Part shown: positions 8,639 through 18,181 of the stretch, in pieces
How positions within the stretch are numbered: position 1 is the stretch's first letter
Layout of the letters: every line of letters starts with the position of its first letter
DNA from: Colwellia chukchiensis
GTDB lineage: Bacteria > Pseudomonadota > Gammaproteobacteria > Enterobacterales > Alteromonadaceae
Length of the DNA stretch: 64,000 nt
Assembly: GCF_002104455.1 (NCBI RefSeq)
Contig: NZ_NBOC01000001.1
Coordinates: 124,001-188,000, forward strand
Direction of reading: 5' to 3'
The notes under the pieces: generated by a model
Databases searched by the model: none
Told to the model about the DNA's origin: nothing
The model's input: only the letters and a program-made list of their open reading frames with translations
Made by a program: the position numbers and the translations under genes

Positions 8639-9712
8639 TTATATCAATAGTTTACGTAAAGGTTTAATTGCTAAAAACGCCAGTAGGCCAGTACAAGTTA
8701 AGCCAAGCCAATATGGCAATATTTGATGGCTATGTTGCATTTGTTGGCTAATATCAATCATAAAGTACGTTACAGCCCAATCTAATAATAAGCCAAAGCC
8801 GATAGCGGAAACGCTGATGCCGAGTAAATATTTTACTAATACCTTGGTGCCCATTTCATTTTTAATAACGCCTAGCGTTGAAATATTGGTGGCTGGTCCT
8901 GCCATCATAAAAACCAAGGCTGTACCAGGAGATATGCCCGCCATAATAAAGCCAGCGGCGATTGGCGTGGACGCTGTGGCACAGATATACATAGGTACCG
9001 ACAGTGCCATCATCACCAACATAGTGATAACGCCACTGCCATAGCTCACTAAAACAGAACTCGGGATAAAGGTTTTCACCGTTGCCGCGAATAATAAGCC
9101 GATAACTAACCAGGTCATTAAGTCGTCAATTAATTGTGTGGCGCTGTAATGGAGCCCTGCGATGATTTTTTTTATGACAGAGTCAGTGGCGTGTGCTGAT
9201 GCACTGGCGCAACAATTAGGCTTTTTAACTTCAGCAACCGCTTGATGTGAGGTGCAACAATCAGCACTTTTAGGTGTAAGCCCAGCTTCAACGTTGTGCT
9301 GAGGCGTTTTTATTGTCGCAACTAGCATGCCGGTAAATATCGCTGATAATATTGCCGTGATCGGGCGGTATACGGCTAAAACTGGTCCTAATAAAGCATA
9401 CGAGACAGAGACGGAATCAACCCCAGTTTCAGGTGTGGCCACTAAAAATGCTGACGTGGCCGGTGCTGAAGCACCCGAGCGACGCAGTTCAGTGGCAACG
9501 GGTATTACACCACATGAACATAATGGCAATGGAGCCCCTATAATGGCCGCTTTTATTATAGCGCCATGCCCTTGTCCTAAATGACGATTAAGCGCTTTGC
9601 TGGGTAACCAAGCTTTCATTAAGCCCGCAATAAGCAAGCCAAGAAATAGCCACGGGCTAGCTTCGACACTTAATTGCAAAAAATTTTCAGCAAAAAGTAT
9701 GGCGGTATTCAT
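8639..9712 (-). CDS. SO_0444-type Cu/Zn efflux permease
   Basis: A 357-residue membrane protein of the DUF318/ArsP-like permease superfamily. The first half has PLPLCSCGVIPVA at residues 61-73, the family's conserved cysteine motif in a membrane segment. A central hydrophilic loop carries two CC pairs (residues 152-153 and 167-168) and histidines, suited to binding soft metals. The second half repeats the permease core (GPATNIS). The family named after Shewanella SO_0444 is linked to Cu and Zn efflux; the metal here is inferred. The gene is inserted between ypjD and ffh, which are neighbours in E. coli. No metal-responsive operator was recognised. Confidence 0.75.
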   Translation of the reverse strand: MNTAILFAENFLQLSVEASPWLFLGLLIAGLMKAWLPSKALNRHLGQGHGAIIKAAIIGAPLPLCSCGVIPVATELRRSGASAPATSAFLVATPETGVDSVSVSYALLGPVLAVYRPITAILSAIFTGMLVATIKTPQHNVEAGLTPKSADCCTSHQAVAEVKKPNCCASASAHATDSVIKKIIAGLHYSATQLIDDLMTWLVIGLLFAATVKTFIPSSVLVSYGSGVITMLVMMALSVPMYICATASTPIAAGFIMAGISPGTALVFMMAGPATNISTLGVIKNEMGTKVLVKYLLGISVSAIGFGLLLDWAVTYFMIDISQQMQHSHQILPYWLGLTCTGLLAFLAIKPLRKLLI

Positions 9713-9914
9713 ACAGGATCCAGATAGAGTTTCTTGTCACAGTTTATCATAAAAATTTTAGTGATTATTGATCTGTATTGTCGCTTTATTATTTTCAAAC
9801 GTCGCTAACGATATAATGACAAATGCTGAAAAATAGAACTTCTTCTTTCGCTAATTTATCGTACAGGTATAATAGAGAGTAATTTTTTGCGCAAAGTTAT
9901 TATTTAGGTTATTT

Positions 9915-11297
9915 ATGTTTGAAAATCTTTCCGATCGGTTAACGAAAACACTGAAAAACATCAGTGGCCGAGGTCGCTTAACTGAAGACAATATCAAAGA
10001 CACTTTACGTGAAGTACGCATGGCGTTATTAGAAGCTGATGTCGCCTTGCCGGTGATCCGTGAATTTATCAGTAAAGTCAAAGCAAGTGCGGTAGGGCAA
10101 GACGTTTCTAAAAGTTTAACGCCAGGGCAAGTTTTCGTCAAAATCGTACAGAAAGAATTAGAAGCTGCGATGGGTGAAGTCAATGAAGCACTTGACCTCA
10201 AAGCCGCACCACCCGCAGTGGTGTTAATGGCGGGCTTGCAAGGTGCCGGTAAAACCACCTCAGTCGCGAAATTAGCAAAATTTTTAACCGAACGCGAAAA
10301 GAAAAAAGTTTTAGTGGTCAGCGCCGATGTTTATCGCCCAGCGGCGATTAAACAACTGGAAACCTTGGCAACTGAGATCAATGTCGGTTTTTTCCCAAGT
10401 GACATCACGCAAAAGCCGATAGATATTGCTAATAGTGCTATCGACCATGCCAAGAAAAACTTCTTTGATGTGGTGATTGTCGATACCGCAGGTCGCTTAC
10501 ATATTGATGGCGAAATGATGGCTGAAATTCAAGCCTTACACACCGCCATCAAGCCGATTGAAACCTTGTTTACCGTTGACGCTATGACAGGTCAAGATGC
10601 GGCAAATACCGCAAAAGCGTTTAATGATGCGCTACCGTTGACGGGTATTATCTTGACGAAAACTGACGGTGATGCCCGTGGCGGTGCCGCGCTTTCAATT
10701 CGTCATATTACCGGTAAGCCAATCAAGTTTATGGGTGTTGGTGAAAAAATTGAAGCCCTAGAGCCTTTCCATCCCGACCGCATTGCCTCGCGTATTCTCG
10801 GTATGGGCGATGTGTTGTCGTTAATTGAAGAAGTCGAACAAAAAGTTGATCGCAAACAAGCGGAAAAACTAGCGAAAAAAGTAAAAAGTGGCAAAGGCTT
10901 TGATTTAGAAGACTTTCGCGACCAATTGGTGCAAATGAAAAGCATGGGCGGCATGATGGGCTTGATGGATAAATTGCCGGGCATGGGCAATATGTCTGAG
11001 CAAATAAAAGGCCAAATGGATGACAAAGTAACCATCCGCATGGAAGCCATGATCAACTCCATGACGCCAGCAGAGCGACAACGCCCTGAAATCATCAAGG
11101 GTTCACGCAAGCGTCGTATTGCGGCGGGCTCAGGTACGCAAATACAAGATGTTAACAAGTTGCTGAAACAGTTCACGCAAATGCAAAAAATGATGAAAAA
11201 AATGTCAGGCAAAGGCGGCATGAAAAAAATGATGCGCTCGATGAAAGGTATGATGCCACCAGGTGGTGGTATGGGCGGTGGCATGTTTGGTCGCTAG
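9915..11297 (+). CDS. ffh: Signal recognition particle protein Ffh
   Basis: A 460-residue SRP GTPase. Residues 1-95 form the N domain. The G domain has the P-loop GLQGAGKTT at 107-115, followed by DTAGR and TKTDGDARGG. The last 130 residues are the methionine-rich M domain, which binds 4.5S RNA and signal peptides, ending in a Gly/Met-rich tail. It targets membrane proteins to the Sec translocon cotranslationally together with FtsY. A TATAAT hexamer at 9868-9873 is a plausible -10 element. An AGG lies before the ATG. A short hairpin (TGGTCG/CGACCA) straddles the stop codon. Confidence 0.97.
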   Translation: MFENLSDRLTKTLKNISGRGRLTEDNIKDTLREVRMALLEADVALPVIREFISKVKASAVGQDVSKSLTPGQVFVKIVQKELEAAMGEVNEALDLKAAPPAVVLMAGLQGAGKTTSVAKLAKFLTEREKKKVLVVSADVYRPAAIKQLETLATEINVGFFPSDITQKPIDIANSAIDHAKKNFFDVVIVDTAGRLHIDGEMMAEIQALHTAIKPIETLFTVDAMTGQDAANTAKAFNDALPLTGIILTKTDGDARGGAALSIRHITGKPIKFMGVGEKIEALEPFHPDRIASRILGMGDVLSLIEEVEQKVDRKQAEKLAKKVKSGKGFDLEDFRDQLVQMKSMGGMMGLMDKLPGMGNMSEQIKGQMDDKVTIRMEAMINSMTPAERQRPEIIKGSRKRRIAAGSGTQIQDVNKLLKQFTQMQKMMKKMSGKGGMKKMMRSMKGMMPPGGGMGGGMFGR

Positions 11298-11533
11298 CCG
11301 ACCAGAGTCAATTTTTAGTAGCCCAGTGTTAAGCGCCTTTACCAAATTAAACGTTTAAAAATGGGCTCAGTTACTCATGCAAAACCATCGCTAGGAACAG
11401 CCTATATAGGTTCATAATATTAGTTCCAATAAGCAAATAGCCACCGAAAACCTTGTGTAGTCAATCACCAACATAGGCTGTAGGGTGGCTAATAATTTTA
11501 TGGTTATATGGCTAAAAGTTGAGTGCCAGGCTG

Positions 11534-12505
11534 TTATTTATATAACACTAAACGTATTAATTTATTGATATTGTTTTTGCTTAATATCCGATCACCAAGT
11601 GCCGTTAACATAGAGCCTAACACCACCACACCAGCACCAATATAAGCAATTAGATTTAAGTGTTGTGCTTGAAAGGCTGTTGGCCAAAGGTATTCGGCGA
11701 TATTGGCAAACGCTACGGTGAGTAATGGCGTAATAGCCAAAGTGGCACTGACTTTAGCGGTAGGTAAGTATTCAAGCGATTTAGCGAATGTACCATAAGC
11801 CACTAATGTATTAGCACAACAGAAAAGTAATAACAGTAATGCGGTTGTATTGAGCGATGTAATTTGCTCTGGGTTTGCTAAAGGTAAAAAGAACACCGCA
11901 CTTAATAAATAAATGCACCACATCACTTGATTTGAACTGTAGTGACGTAGCATTTTTTTCTGTAATATCGCATACGCTGCCCACGTTATGGCAGCGCCTA
12001 ACATCAACAGAAAACCCAGTAAGAAATCATCATTACTGATGTTACTGTTACTGTCAAAAAACTGCTGATTGAAAAACAACAACAAACCTGAAATTAATAC
12101 CGCAGAGCCCACCATTTGACCACGGCTAAAACTTTCTTTAATAAAAATCACACTACCCAACAGCATCATAAACGGCGCCATTTGTATCAGCATTTGTGCG
12201 GTTTCAGCAGGAATAAAATGTAAAGAAACGAGATACATTATATAGTTTAAGCTTAAAAATATTGCCGCAAAGAGTAAGCGCTTCATAATGCCAGTGCGTT
12301 GCAATATTGAGCTAGGCAACTTGCGCTTAACAGCGAGCAATAAGCCAACAAAAAACGCGGCAAAAATAAAGCGATACCAAGTAATGGTATAGGCATCCAT
12401 CAATAATAGTACAGACTTAAGCGCTAAAGGTAATATGCCCCACATGATGGCTGTGGTCATGGCTAGCATTAAGCCTTTAGCACTGTTATTTACGAGTTGA
12501 GTCAT
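11534..12505 (-). CDS. EamA/DMT-family transporter
   Basis: A 323-residue protein with ten hydrophobic segments in two EamA repeats, the layout of the drug/metabolite transporter superfamily. WGILPLALK near the N-terminus and YATLQKK-like sequence (here AYAILQKKMLRHYSS) in the middle are typical. Substrate unknown. The open frame extends to a TTG at 12523, but the ATG at 12505 is preferred because GTGGAAAACT precedes it and the protein then begins with a normal cytoplasmic tail. It is divergent from the rpsP operon and convergent with ffh. Confidence 0.8.
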   Translation of the reverse strand: MTQLVNNSAKGLMLAMTTAIMWGILPLALKSVLLLMDAYTITWYRFIFAAFFVGLLLAVKRKLPSSILQRTGIMKRLLFAAIFLSLNYIMYLVSLHFIPAETAQMLIQMAPFMMLLGSVIFIKESFSRGQMVGSAVLISGLLLFFNQQFFDSNSNISNDDFLLGFLLMLGAAITWAAYAILQKKMLRHYSSNQVMWCIYLLSAVFFLPLANPEQITSLNTTALLLLLFCCANTLVAYGTFAKSLEYLPTAKVSATLAITPLLTVAFANIAEYLWPTAFQAQHLNLIAYIGAGVVVLGSMLTALGDRILSKNNINKLIRLVLYK

Positions 12506-12639
12506 AGTTTTCCACCCAGACAAGGGCTGTTTACAGCGCGACTGAAAAGGCGCTTGGTTTTGCAGGCGCGAATTATACCGCTATATCAGTAGCGGCGGCA
12601 ATTTATTTGCAAAATAACTCATCTAAGCTGCGCTTTAGG

Positions 12640-12667
12640 TTGCTTTATCGGCAAAAAAGCGTAAAAT
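12640..12667 (+). promoter_or_regulatory. Probable promoter of the rpsP operon
   Basis: TTGCTT (12640-12645) and TAAAAT (12662-12667), separated by 16 bases, form a good sigma-70 promoter. A start near 12674 would give a 5' leader of about 70 bases before rpsP. Confidence 0.6.
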
Positions 12668-12745
12668 ACGCGAGCTTTTCTGTCGGTTGGTCGATAGAAA
12701 TGTCTGGAAAATTCGTTTTAACACTTAAATTATATAGAGGACGAT

Positions 12746-12994
12746 ATGGTTACCATTCGTTTAGCTCGTGGCGGCGCAAAGAAGCGTCCATTCTATCAGG
12801 TTGTTGTTGCAGATAGCCGTAACTCTCGCGATGGTCGTTTCATCGAGAAAGTAGGTTTCTTCAACCCAACAGCAAAAGGTCAAGCGGAAAAATTACGTTT
12901 AGACCTTGACCGTGTCAACCATTGGGTTGCTAACGGTGCAGCTGTATCTGATCGTGTGGCCAAGTTAGTTAAAGATGCCCAAAAAGCAGCTTAA
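12746..12994 (+). CDS. rpsP: Small ribosomal subunit protein bS16
   Basis: An 82-residue protein beginning [18 protein letters not shown], the conserved bS16 N-terminus. It is a structural protein of the 30S subunit. The ribosome binding site GAGGA precedes the ATG. It is the first gene of the conserved operon rpsP-rimM-trmD-rplS, which couples ribosomal proteins with 30S maturation and tRNA modification. Confidence 0.97.
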   Translation: MVTIRLARGGAKKRPFYQVVVADSRNSRDGRFIEKVGFFNPTAKGQAEKLRLDLDRVNHWVANGAAVSDRVAKLVKDAQKAA

Positions 12995-13023
12995 GTTAAA
13001 TTGGTAGGTTTTAGGAGTTGATT

Positions 13024-13554
13024 GTGAAAGATATTGGTAAAGAAGTCACTTTAGGTAAGGTAGGCGCAGTCTACGGTATCAAAGGTTGGTTGAAAATTCA
13101 TTCCTTCACAGATGACCAAGAAGCCATATTAGACTATTTTCCTTGGTCTTTAAAATTAGGAAATAAAACACAATCAGTAGAAATTACCGATTGGCGTAAA
13201 CATAACAATGGTCTTGTTGTTAAAGTTGCAGGTATTGATGATCGTGACATTGCTCAAAAGCTTGTTGGTTCAGAAATATTTGTTAACGAAGACGCGTTAT
13301 CAACCTTGCCTGAGGGTGAGTACTATTGGCGCGACCTTATTGGCATGACAGTAGTTACTGATAAAGGCTACGACCTTGGTCAGGTTTCTGATTTAATGGA
13401 AACTGGCGCTAACGATGTACTGGTTGTAAAAGCTAACTTGAAAGACGGCTTTGGTAAAAAAGAACGCTTAATCCCGTACTTAATGGACCAAGTTGTACTG
13501 TCAGTTAGTACTGAACATAAACAAATTTGTGTTGACTGGGACCCAGGTTTCTAG
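13024..13554 (+). CDS. rimM: Ribosome maturation factor RimM
   Basis: A 176-residue protein with an N-terminal RimM barrel ([19 protein letters not shown]) and a C-terminal PRC-barrel ([11 protein letters not shown] onward). It assists maturation of the 30S head through uS19. I chose the GTG at 13024 because AGGAG lies six bases before it; a TTG at 13018 is in frame but overlaps the spacing region. Second gene of the rpsP operon. Confidence 0.95.
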   Translation: MKDIGKEVTLGKVGAVYGIKGWLKIHSFTDDQEAILDYFPWSLKLGNKTQSVEITDWRKHNNGLVVKVAGIDDRDIAQKLVGSEIFVNEDALSTLPEGEYYWRDLIGMTVVTDKGYDLGQVSDLMETGANDVLVVKANLKDGFGKKERLIPYLMDQVVLSVSTEHKQICVDWDPGF

Positions 13555-13597
13555 CTTGAGTAATAGTGTTGTAACAAACGATCTTAGCAATAAGAAA

Positions 13598-14380
13598 ATG
13601 TGGATTGGGGTGATCAGCCTTTTTCCCGAGATGTTTGACGCCATTACTGAGTATGGGGTGACAGGCCGAGCGATTCGTAATGGCTTAATTGAGTTTCACA
13701 CGTGGAACCCAAGAGCGTTTACTCATGATAAGCATCGCACTGTGGACGACCGACCTTATGGTGGCGGCCCAGGGATGTTAATGATGGTACAACCATTACG
13801 AGATGCTATCCAAGCAGCAAGAACTGCGGCTGAGCAGGATGGTAAAAAAGCTAAGGTTATTTATTTGTCGCCGCAAGGACGGAAATTGGACCAAGCCGGT
13901 GTACGTGAACTAGCCCAACATGACAGGCTGATATTTATTGCCGGACGTTATGAAGGGATAGACGAACGACTTATTGAGTCTGAAGTAGACGAAGAATGGT
14001 CGGTCGGTGATTACGTTTTAAGTGGTGGTGAACTCCCCGCAATGAATGTAATAGATGCTGTAGCACGTTTTGTGCCTGGGGTATTAGGACATCAACAATC
14101 AGCTGAGCAGGATTCATTTTCTGACGGTTTATTAGATTGTCCACATTACACTAGGCCTGAGGTGATGGATATTTCAGAGCATGAAAGTAAATCTGTGCCG
14201 AAAGTGCTGCTAAGTGGTAATCACGAACACATTAGGCAATGGCGCCAATATCAGTCGTTAGCAAGAACGTGGACTAGAAGACCAGAACTATTAACTAACC
14301 TAGCTCTGACAGCAGAGCAGCAAAAAATGTTAGCGGCCATTAAGGCTGAACACAAAGCTGCTGATGACTGTGAACCCTAG
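13598..14380 (+). CDS. trmD: tRNA (guanine-37-N1)-methyltransferase
   Basis: A 260-residue SPOUT-family methyltransferase that makes m1G37 in tRNAs, preventing frameshifting. The start [13 protein letters not shown] matches the usual family N-terminus. [14 protein letters not shown] and [13 protein letters not shown] are the cofactor-binding (trefoil knot) regions. A TTG at 13556 is in frame and would add 14 residues; the ATG at 13598 is preferred on family length, although its ribosome binding site is weak. Third gene of the rpsP operon. Confidence 0.95.
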   Translation: MWIGVISLFPEMFDAITEYGVTGRAIRNGLIEFHTWNPRAFTHDKHRTVDDRPYGGGPGMLMMVQPLRDAIQAARTAAEQDGKKAKVIYLSPQGRKLDQAGVRELAQHDRLIFIAGRYEGIDERLIESEVDEEWSVGDYVLSGGELPAMNVIDAVARFVPGVLGHQQSAEQDSFSDGLLDCPHYTRPEVMDISEHESKSVPKVLLSGNHEHIRQWRQYQSLARTWTRRPELLTNLALTAEQQKMLAAIKAEHKAADDCEP

Positions 14381-14392
14381 GAAGAAGGTATT

Positions 14393-14746
14393 ATGAGTAA
14401 TATTATTAAACAGCTTGAAGCTGAACAAATGAAAAAAGATGTACCAGCGTATAGCCCAGGCGATACGGTTGTTGTACAAGTAAAAGTTACAGAAGGTGAC
14501 AAATCACGTCTTCAAGCATTTGAAGGTGTTGTTATCGCTGTTAAAAACCGCGGCATCAATTCTGCATTCACTGTGCGTAAAATTTCAAACGGTGTTGGTG
14601 TAGAGCGTGTATTCCAGACACATAGCCCAATCGTTGACTCAATTGAAGTCAAACGTCGCGGTGATGTACGTCAAGCTAAACTTTACTACCTTCGTGAGCG
14701 TTCAGGTAAGTCTGCACGTATCAAAGAGAAATTGGCCAAGAAATAA
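14393..14746 (+). CDS. rplS: Large ribosomal subunit protein bL19
   Basis: A 117-residue bL19 with the conserved [23 protein letters not shown] and [19 protein letters not shown] segments. It sits at the interface of the 30S and 50S subunits. Last gene of the operon; a GGAAGAAGG ribosome binding site precedes the ATG and a strong terminator follows. Confidence 0.97.
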   Translation: MSNIIKQLEAEQMKKDVPAYSPGDTVVVQVKVTEGDKSRLQAFEGVVIAVKNRGINSAFTVRKISNGVGVERVFQTHSPIVDSIEVKRRGDVRQAKLYYLRERSGKSARIKEKLAKK

Positions 14747-14800
14747 GCGCTTTTATACAAGTGCATTATTTGCTAGTTTTTTAGTAAAGCAAGATGATGA

Positions 14801-14834
14801 AAAAAGCCTGAATAAGCAATTATTCAGGCTTTTT
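14801..14834 (+). terminator. Rho-independent terminator of the rpsP operon
   Basis: A 15-bp uninterrupted stem, AAAAAGCCTGAATAA facing TTATTCAGGCTTTTT, with a loop of four and a T tract, 55 bases after rplS. Confidence 0.95.
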
Positions 14835-15321
14835 GTTTTAAAGTGCCTTGCTCAATCGCCAGTGGCACAAGACTGAGTTGGCGAGTATAAAACAACCCCA
14901 TCGCCTTGCTAACCATATTACACCCAGTGATTAAAAGTATTCTGTTGGCTTTTATTTGACATTTCCTTGCTGAAACATCAATATTTTAACCTTTGAAAAT
15001 TAACACTATTTTTATTTAACCACTCGTCGCGATAGCTTGGTATTTAATGCAATACGGAACTTATCTGCGCTTGTGTTTGTCGTGCGTCTATAGTTTTATG
15101 TCGTCTTGTAAGTGCTCGATTCAGTGAGGGAGCTAACCCTGCGCTATGGACTTACTCGTACCACACGTATTGAAGGTTTCAATATTTAGCTGAATTTGTG
15201 CCATGCTGCTAACGCACAGTGACGTTAAGGTAGGGAAATCGCAAGTCGTTACCTTAGCAAAAGTCGGCCATTAAAATGTTAAATGGATTTAGTTTAAATA
15301 AGGTGAGATAGGACATCACAG
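14835..15321. other. Intergenic region before the unknown membrane-protein gene
   Basis: Nearly 490 bases with no credible gene on either strand. An exact TTGACA occurs at 14956-14961, but no good -10 element is at the right distance. The promoter of the downstream two-gene unit must lie here. No repeat or structured RNA is evident. Confidence 0.35.
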
Positions 15322-16836
15322 ATGACATTTATTGTTAAAGTTTTATTTATCGATATTATTTTGGGCTGGGGTAGCGTTATTCTGTTCTGGTTGGCGGCCG
15401 TCTATTTTTGCTTTTCTGGCACCAAGTCTTACGCCAATATATGGCAAGAAAAAATGCGGGCGCTCAGTCATTTCTTTATCGGCTTGCCATTTTTTATTTT
15501 TTTCTATTTGTTAATTAAAATTAACGGTGTTCCTGAATATATAGTTTACGATCATGTTCAGCCTCATGACTCGAAATATGGCAGCATCTACCCCGCGGTG
15601 AAACTTCATCCGATATTTCAGTTTAGCCAATTTGAGCAAGCAGGCGTGATAACCGAAGACTTAAGTAAATTTGTTGCTAGCACTGACGCTTTTGACGACT
15701 TTAAGGTTAAACGCATTGAGCATTACCCTTCAATTGCTGGCTATGTTAGCTATGTTAACGAGATTGCCATACTGGGATTGTTTTTCTTGTGGTATGTATT
15801 AATAAACCGACTGCATAATTCGCTTGCTACGATTAGTCTCTATCGACGCGCAATAGCGGACCCAAAAATCAGTCACTATCAAGACTACCTTGAGGCATCG
15901 CAGCCTGTAAGAATGTTGCAACCATTTAAGCGTAAAAAGGCCAGAAAAGCTTTGGCTAACATTAGTCAAATTTATAACAAACAGTTAACGAATTACCTCG
16001 CTTTACTTAATCAAAAAAATCCTCAGCCAATATACGACTCACTGATAGCACAAATAAGAAGGTGTAAATCTTATAACCCAACATTAAATGTTGATGTGGT
16101 ATTTAAAGACCTAGCTACCAAAGCACAGATAAAACAACTAGATGATGCAATGGATTATGGCTCAGACCATACATTGCCCAGTGCTCAGCGGCTATCTAAC
16201 GGCTTCTCGAGCATCTTAAGTACAGCATTAAATAACTTTCTCAATGAAGACTATATTGTGCCCTCATCAATAACCGCTGCGGATATTCAAATTAAACTGC
16301 CATTGAAGGTCGTTTATCAGAAAGACCCGCTGACCTATATTGTCAATAACGTTGAAAAGACCTTTACTTGGGTGGCTTTTTTTCCTTACCCAAGTGCGGA
16401 TGCGAACAGTTTTGAGTTTGCAGGTTATATGGAGAATAGGCCTATTCATTCAGGTAAGTTTGGGGTTGATAAGTGGCAAGAAGTTGCGAGCGCTTGTATG
16501 GCTAAAACCTTGCTCAAAAAATTTCTTCAAAACGCAGAGAACAGTGAGATATCAAAAGACGCTAAAAGTAAAGATAAGGTAGCCGCAGAGTTAGCGGCAA
16601 TAGCACAGCAAAAAGACAGTTTATTTGATGATATTTATAAAGAATCACTCAATGCCGCAAAAGGTGAGATGGTGGACCAAGCGATTACTCTTGCTATCCA
16701 ACAAAACAGTGACAGTTTTGACCAAATATTTGCCAAAACGTATGAGCTAACCATCACTAATATCGATGGTGTTTTTGCTGACCTGCTTAGCTCTGGGCTA
16801 TTCAGTTTGGCAGACAGTTTAGAAGGAGACGCATAG
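15322..16836 (+). CDS. Membrane protein of unknown function
   Basis: A 504-residue protein that I do not recognise. Three hydrophobic segments lie at about residues 8-30, 48-66 and 142-163. The roughly 75 residues between the second and third are probably periplasmic, and the 340-residue C-terminal part cytoplasmic. That part starts very basic (PFKRKKARKALANI, about 206-219), is rich in charged and polar helices, and ends acidic. No nucleotide-binding motif or conserved catalytic cluster is visible. The stop codon is followed after one base by the GTG of a secreted PEGA-domain protein, so the pair is almost certainly cotranscribed and may act together at the inner membrane. Confidence 0.7.
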   Translation: MTFIVKVLFIDIILGWGSVILFWLAAVYFCFSGTKSYANIWQEKMRALSHFFIGLPFFIFFYLLIKINGVPEYIVYDHVQPHDSKYGSIYPAVKLHPIFQFSQFEQAGVITEDLSKFVASTDAFDDFKVKRIEHYPSIAGYVSYVNEIAILGLFFLWYVLINRLHNSLATISLYRRAIADPKISHYQDYLEASQPVRMLQPFKRKKARKALANISQIYNKQLTNYLALLNQKNPQPIYDSLIAQIRRCKSYNPTLNVDVVFKDLATKAQIKQLDDAMDYGSDHTLPSAQRLSNGFSSILSTALNNFLNEDYIVPSSITAADIQIKLPLKVVYQKDPLTYIVNNVEKTFTWVAFFPYPSADANSFEFAGYMENRPIHSGKFGVDKWQEVASACMAKTLLKKFLQNAENSEISKDAKSKDKVAAELAAIAQQKDSLFDDIYKESLNAAKGEMVDQAITLAIQQNSDSFDQIFAKTYELTITNIDGVFADLLSSGLFSLADSLEGDA

Positions 16837-16837
16837 G

Positions 16838-17917
16838 GTGTTTAGATTTGCTATTTTAGTCTTGCTGTGGAGCAGTTTCTCAGCCTATTGTGCTACTGAC
16901 TCCGTCAAGAAGATCATTAAAGAGCAAGTGGTGGCTCAACCAATAGAGTATTCATTTCAGCGCTTGTTTAATTTGGTGAACTTAAATTACTTTTTAACGC
17001 TCAAACAAACGAATAGAGTGCATAGTGCTAAACGAGGAAAAGGTGTTGCGTTGAAAATTAAAAATTATCAGCCGAACGTTAAGTTTTCTGTGATACCTAT
17101 CAAGGCACTTGGCGGGCAAAGAAGTTTGTTTGAAGATAACCGGCTTTTCCCCGGTACCTATAAGCTAGTTGCTAATAAAGGTACCAAATTGGCGCGCATG
17201 ACTGTTTCGAAAAGCTTTACGCTAGATTATTATCAATTGCTAAGTGTCACTGGGGCAAAAAGTGACTTGAGTTTTGGTCGACTTGAAGTTAACTCAACAC
17301 CGACAGCGGCAAACATAAAAATTACGAATTATGACCTAAATTATCACAGGGGCATGCGGTTACCCGTTGGAGAATATGATATTTTGGTCGCTAAAAAGGG
17401 TTATAGTCCGACACGAAAAAAAATTAAAATATTTAAAAATCAATTAAGTAAACTTGATGTTAGCTTAAGTATATTGACGCCTAAGCCTAAAACTAAACTC
17501 AGCGCGACTGTGCCACCAGTTGCTAAAAAGACTGCAGCTAAGAAAAGCTTACCAGTAACGCAAGATAATGACGCTGCTGTTAACATTCAGGAAAAACTCT
17601 CTAAGGGCAAAAACGAAACGGCCATTGAGCGTATCACTATCACGGGTCGTTTAATGCCAAGAGAAGCGCTTTTTAATTTTGAAATTAAATCCAGATTAAG
17701 AGACCGAATTACGCTCATACTCAGCAATGGCAATGAGCAGCCAATTGAAATATCTCAGAAAACCAAGGCTAAGCGCTTTGACGTGCGTGCTAAAGTTTTA
17801 CCTGGAAAATATCATGCAACTTTATCCACCAGACGCCATGGTGATTTTGACTTAGGTGAAGTGGAAGTGAAAAACCAAGTTAGCAATATCTTTAAATACT
17901 TATTAACTTTAAGGTAG
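16838..17917 (+). CDS. Secreted PEGA-domain protein
   Basis: A 359-residue protein with a signal peptide (about residues 1-19, ending AYCA). Residues 148-200 (GRLEVNSTPTAANIKI ... LPVGEYDILVAKKGYSPTRKKI) form a clear PEGA domain, a beta-rich module of surface and periplasmic proteins. An earlier stretch (about 70-130) with FPGTYKLVANKG and a later one (about 265-355) with LPGKYHATLSTRRHGDF look like further PEGA-like repeats. A Lys/Pro/Ala-rich linker joins them (about 215-235). The start is GTG with AGGAG upstream. It is coupled to the unknown membrane-protein gene. The partner or ligand is unknown. Confidence 0.75.
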   Translation: MFRFAILVLLWSSFSAYCATDSVKKIIKEQVVAQPIEYSFQRLFNLVNLNYFLTLKQTNRVHSAKRGKGVALKIKNYQPNVKFSVIPIKALGGQRSLFEDNRLFPGTYKLVANKGTKLARMTVSKSFTLDYYQLLSVTGAKSDLSFGRLEVNSTPTAANIKITNYDLNYHRGMRLPVGEYDILVAKKGYSPTRKKIKIFKNQLSKLDVSLSILTPKPKTKLSATVPPVAKKTAAKKSLPVTQDNDAAVNIQEKLSKGKNETAIERITITGRLMPREALFNFEIKSRLRDRITLILSNGNEQPIEISQKTKAKRFDVRAKVLPGKYHATLSTRRHGDFDLGEVEVKNQVSNIFKYLLTLR

Positions 17918-18181
17918 GCAATTATATGGCTGATAAAGGTTACTAGGCAGTGCAAGGCTTTTTTGTTTGCATGGTTAACAATGCTGAATTATTAGTCGTC
18001 AGACAGAGAGTGTTAAGCGCTAATTTACACTTAATAGTTTCTTAATATCCGACTTTAGTCGGGTATAACCGTAATAAAACTTAGGCTATGATGTCAGTAA
18101 TTGAATTTCTAAGCCAGTTGCAGGGCACGTTAACTTTTCCTGCCTGTACGTTATAAAAAATAAAGATATCAAGGATTAAGC

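Noticed and set aside
11439-11491. TAGCCACC/GGTGGCTA inverted repeat after ffh as a terminator
   Set aside because: The arms are separated by 37 bases and no T tract follows; too weak to call.
12607-12816. 69-residue frame overlapping the start of rpsP
   Set aside because: It covers the rpsP promoter and the first codons of rpsP in another frame; clearly a shadow.
14607-14876. 89-residue frame over the end of rplS and its terminator
   Set aside because: It reads through rplS and the strong terminator hairpin in another frame.
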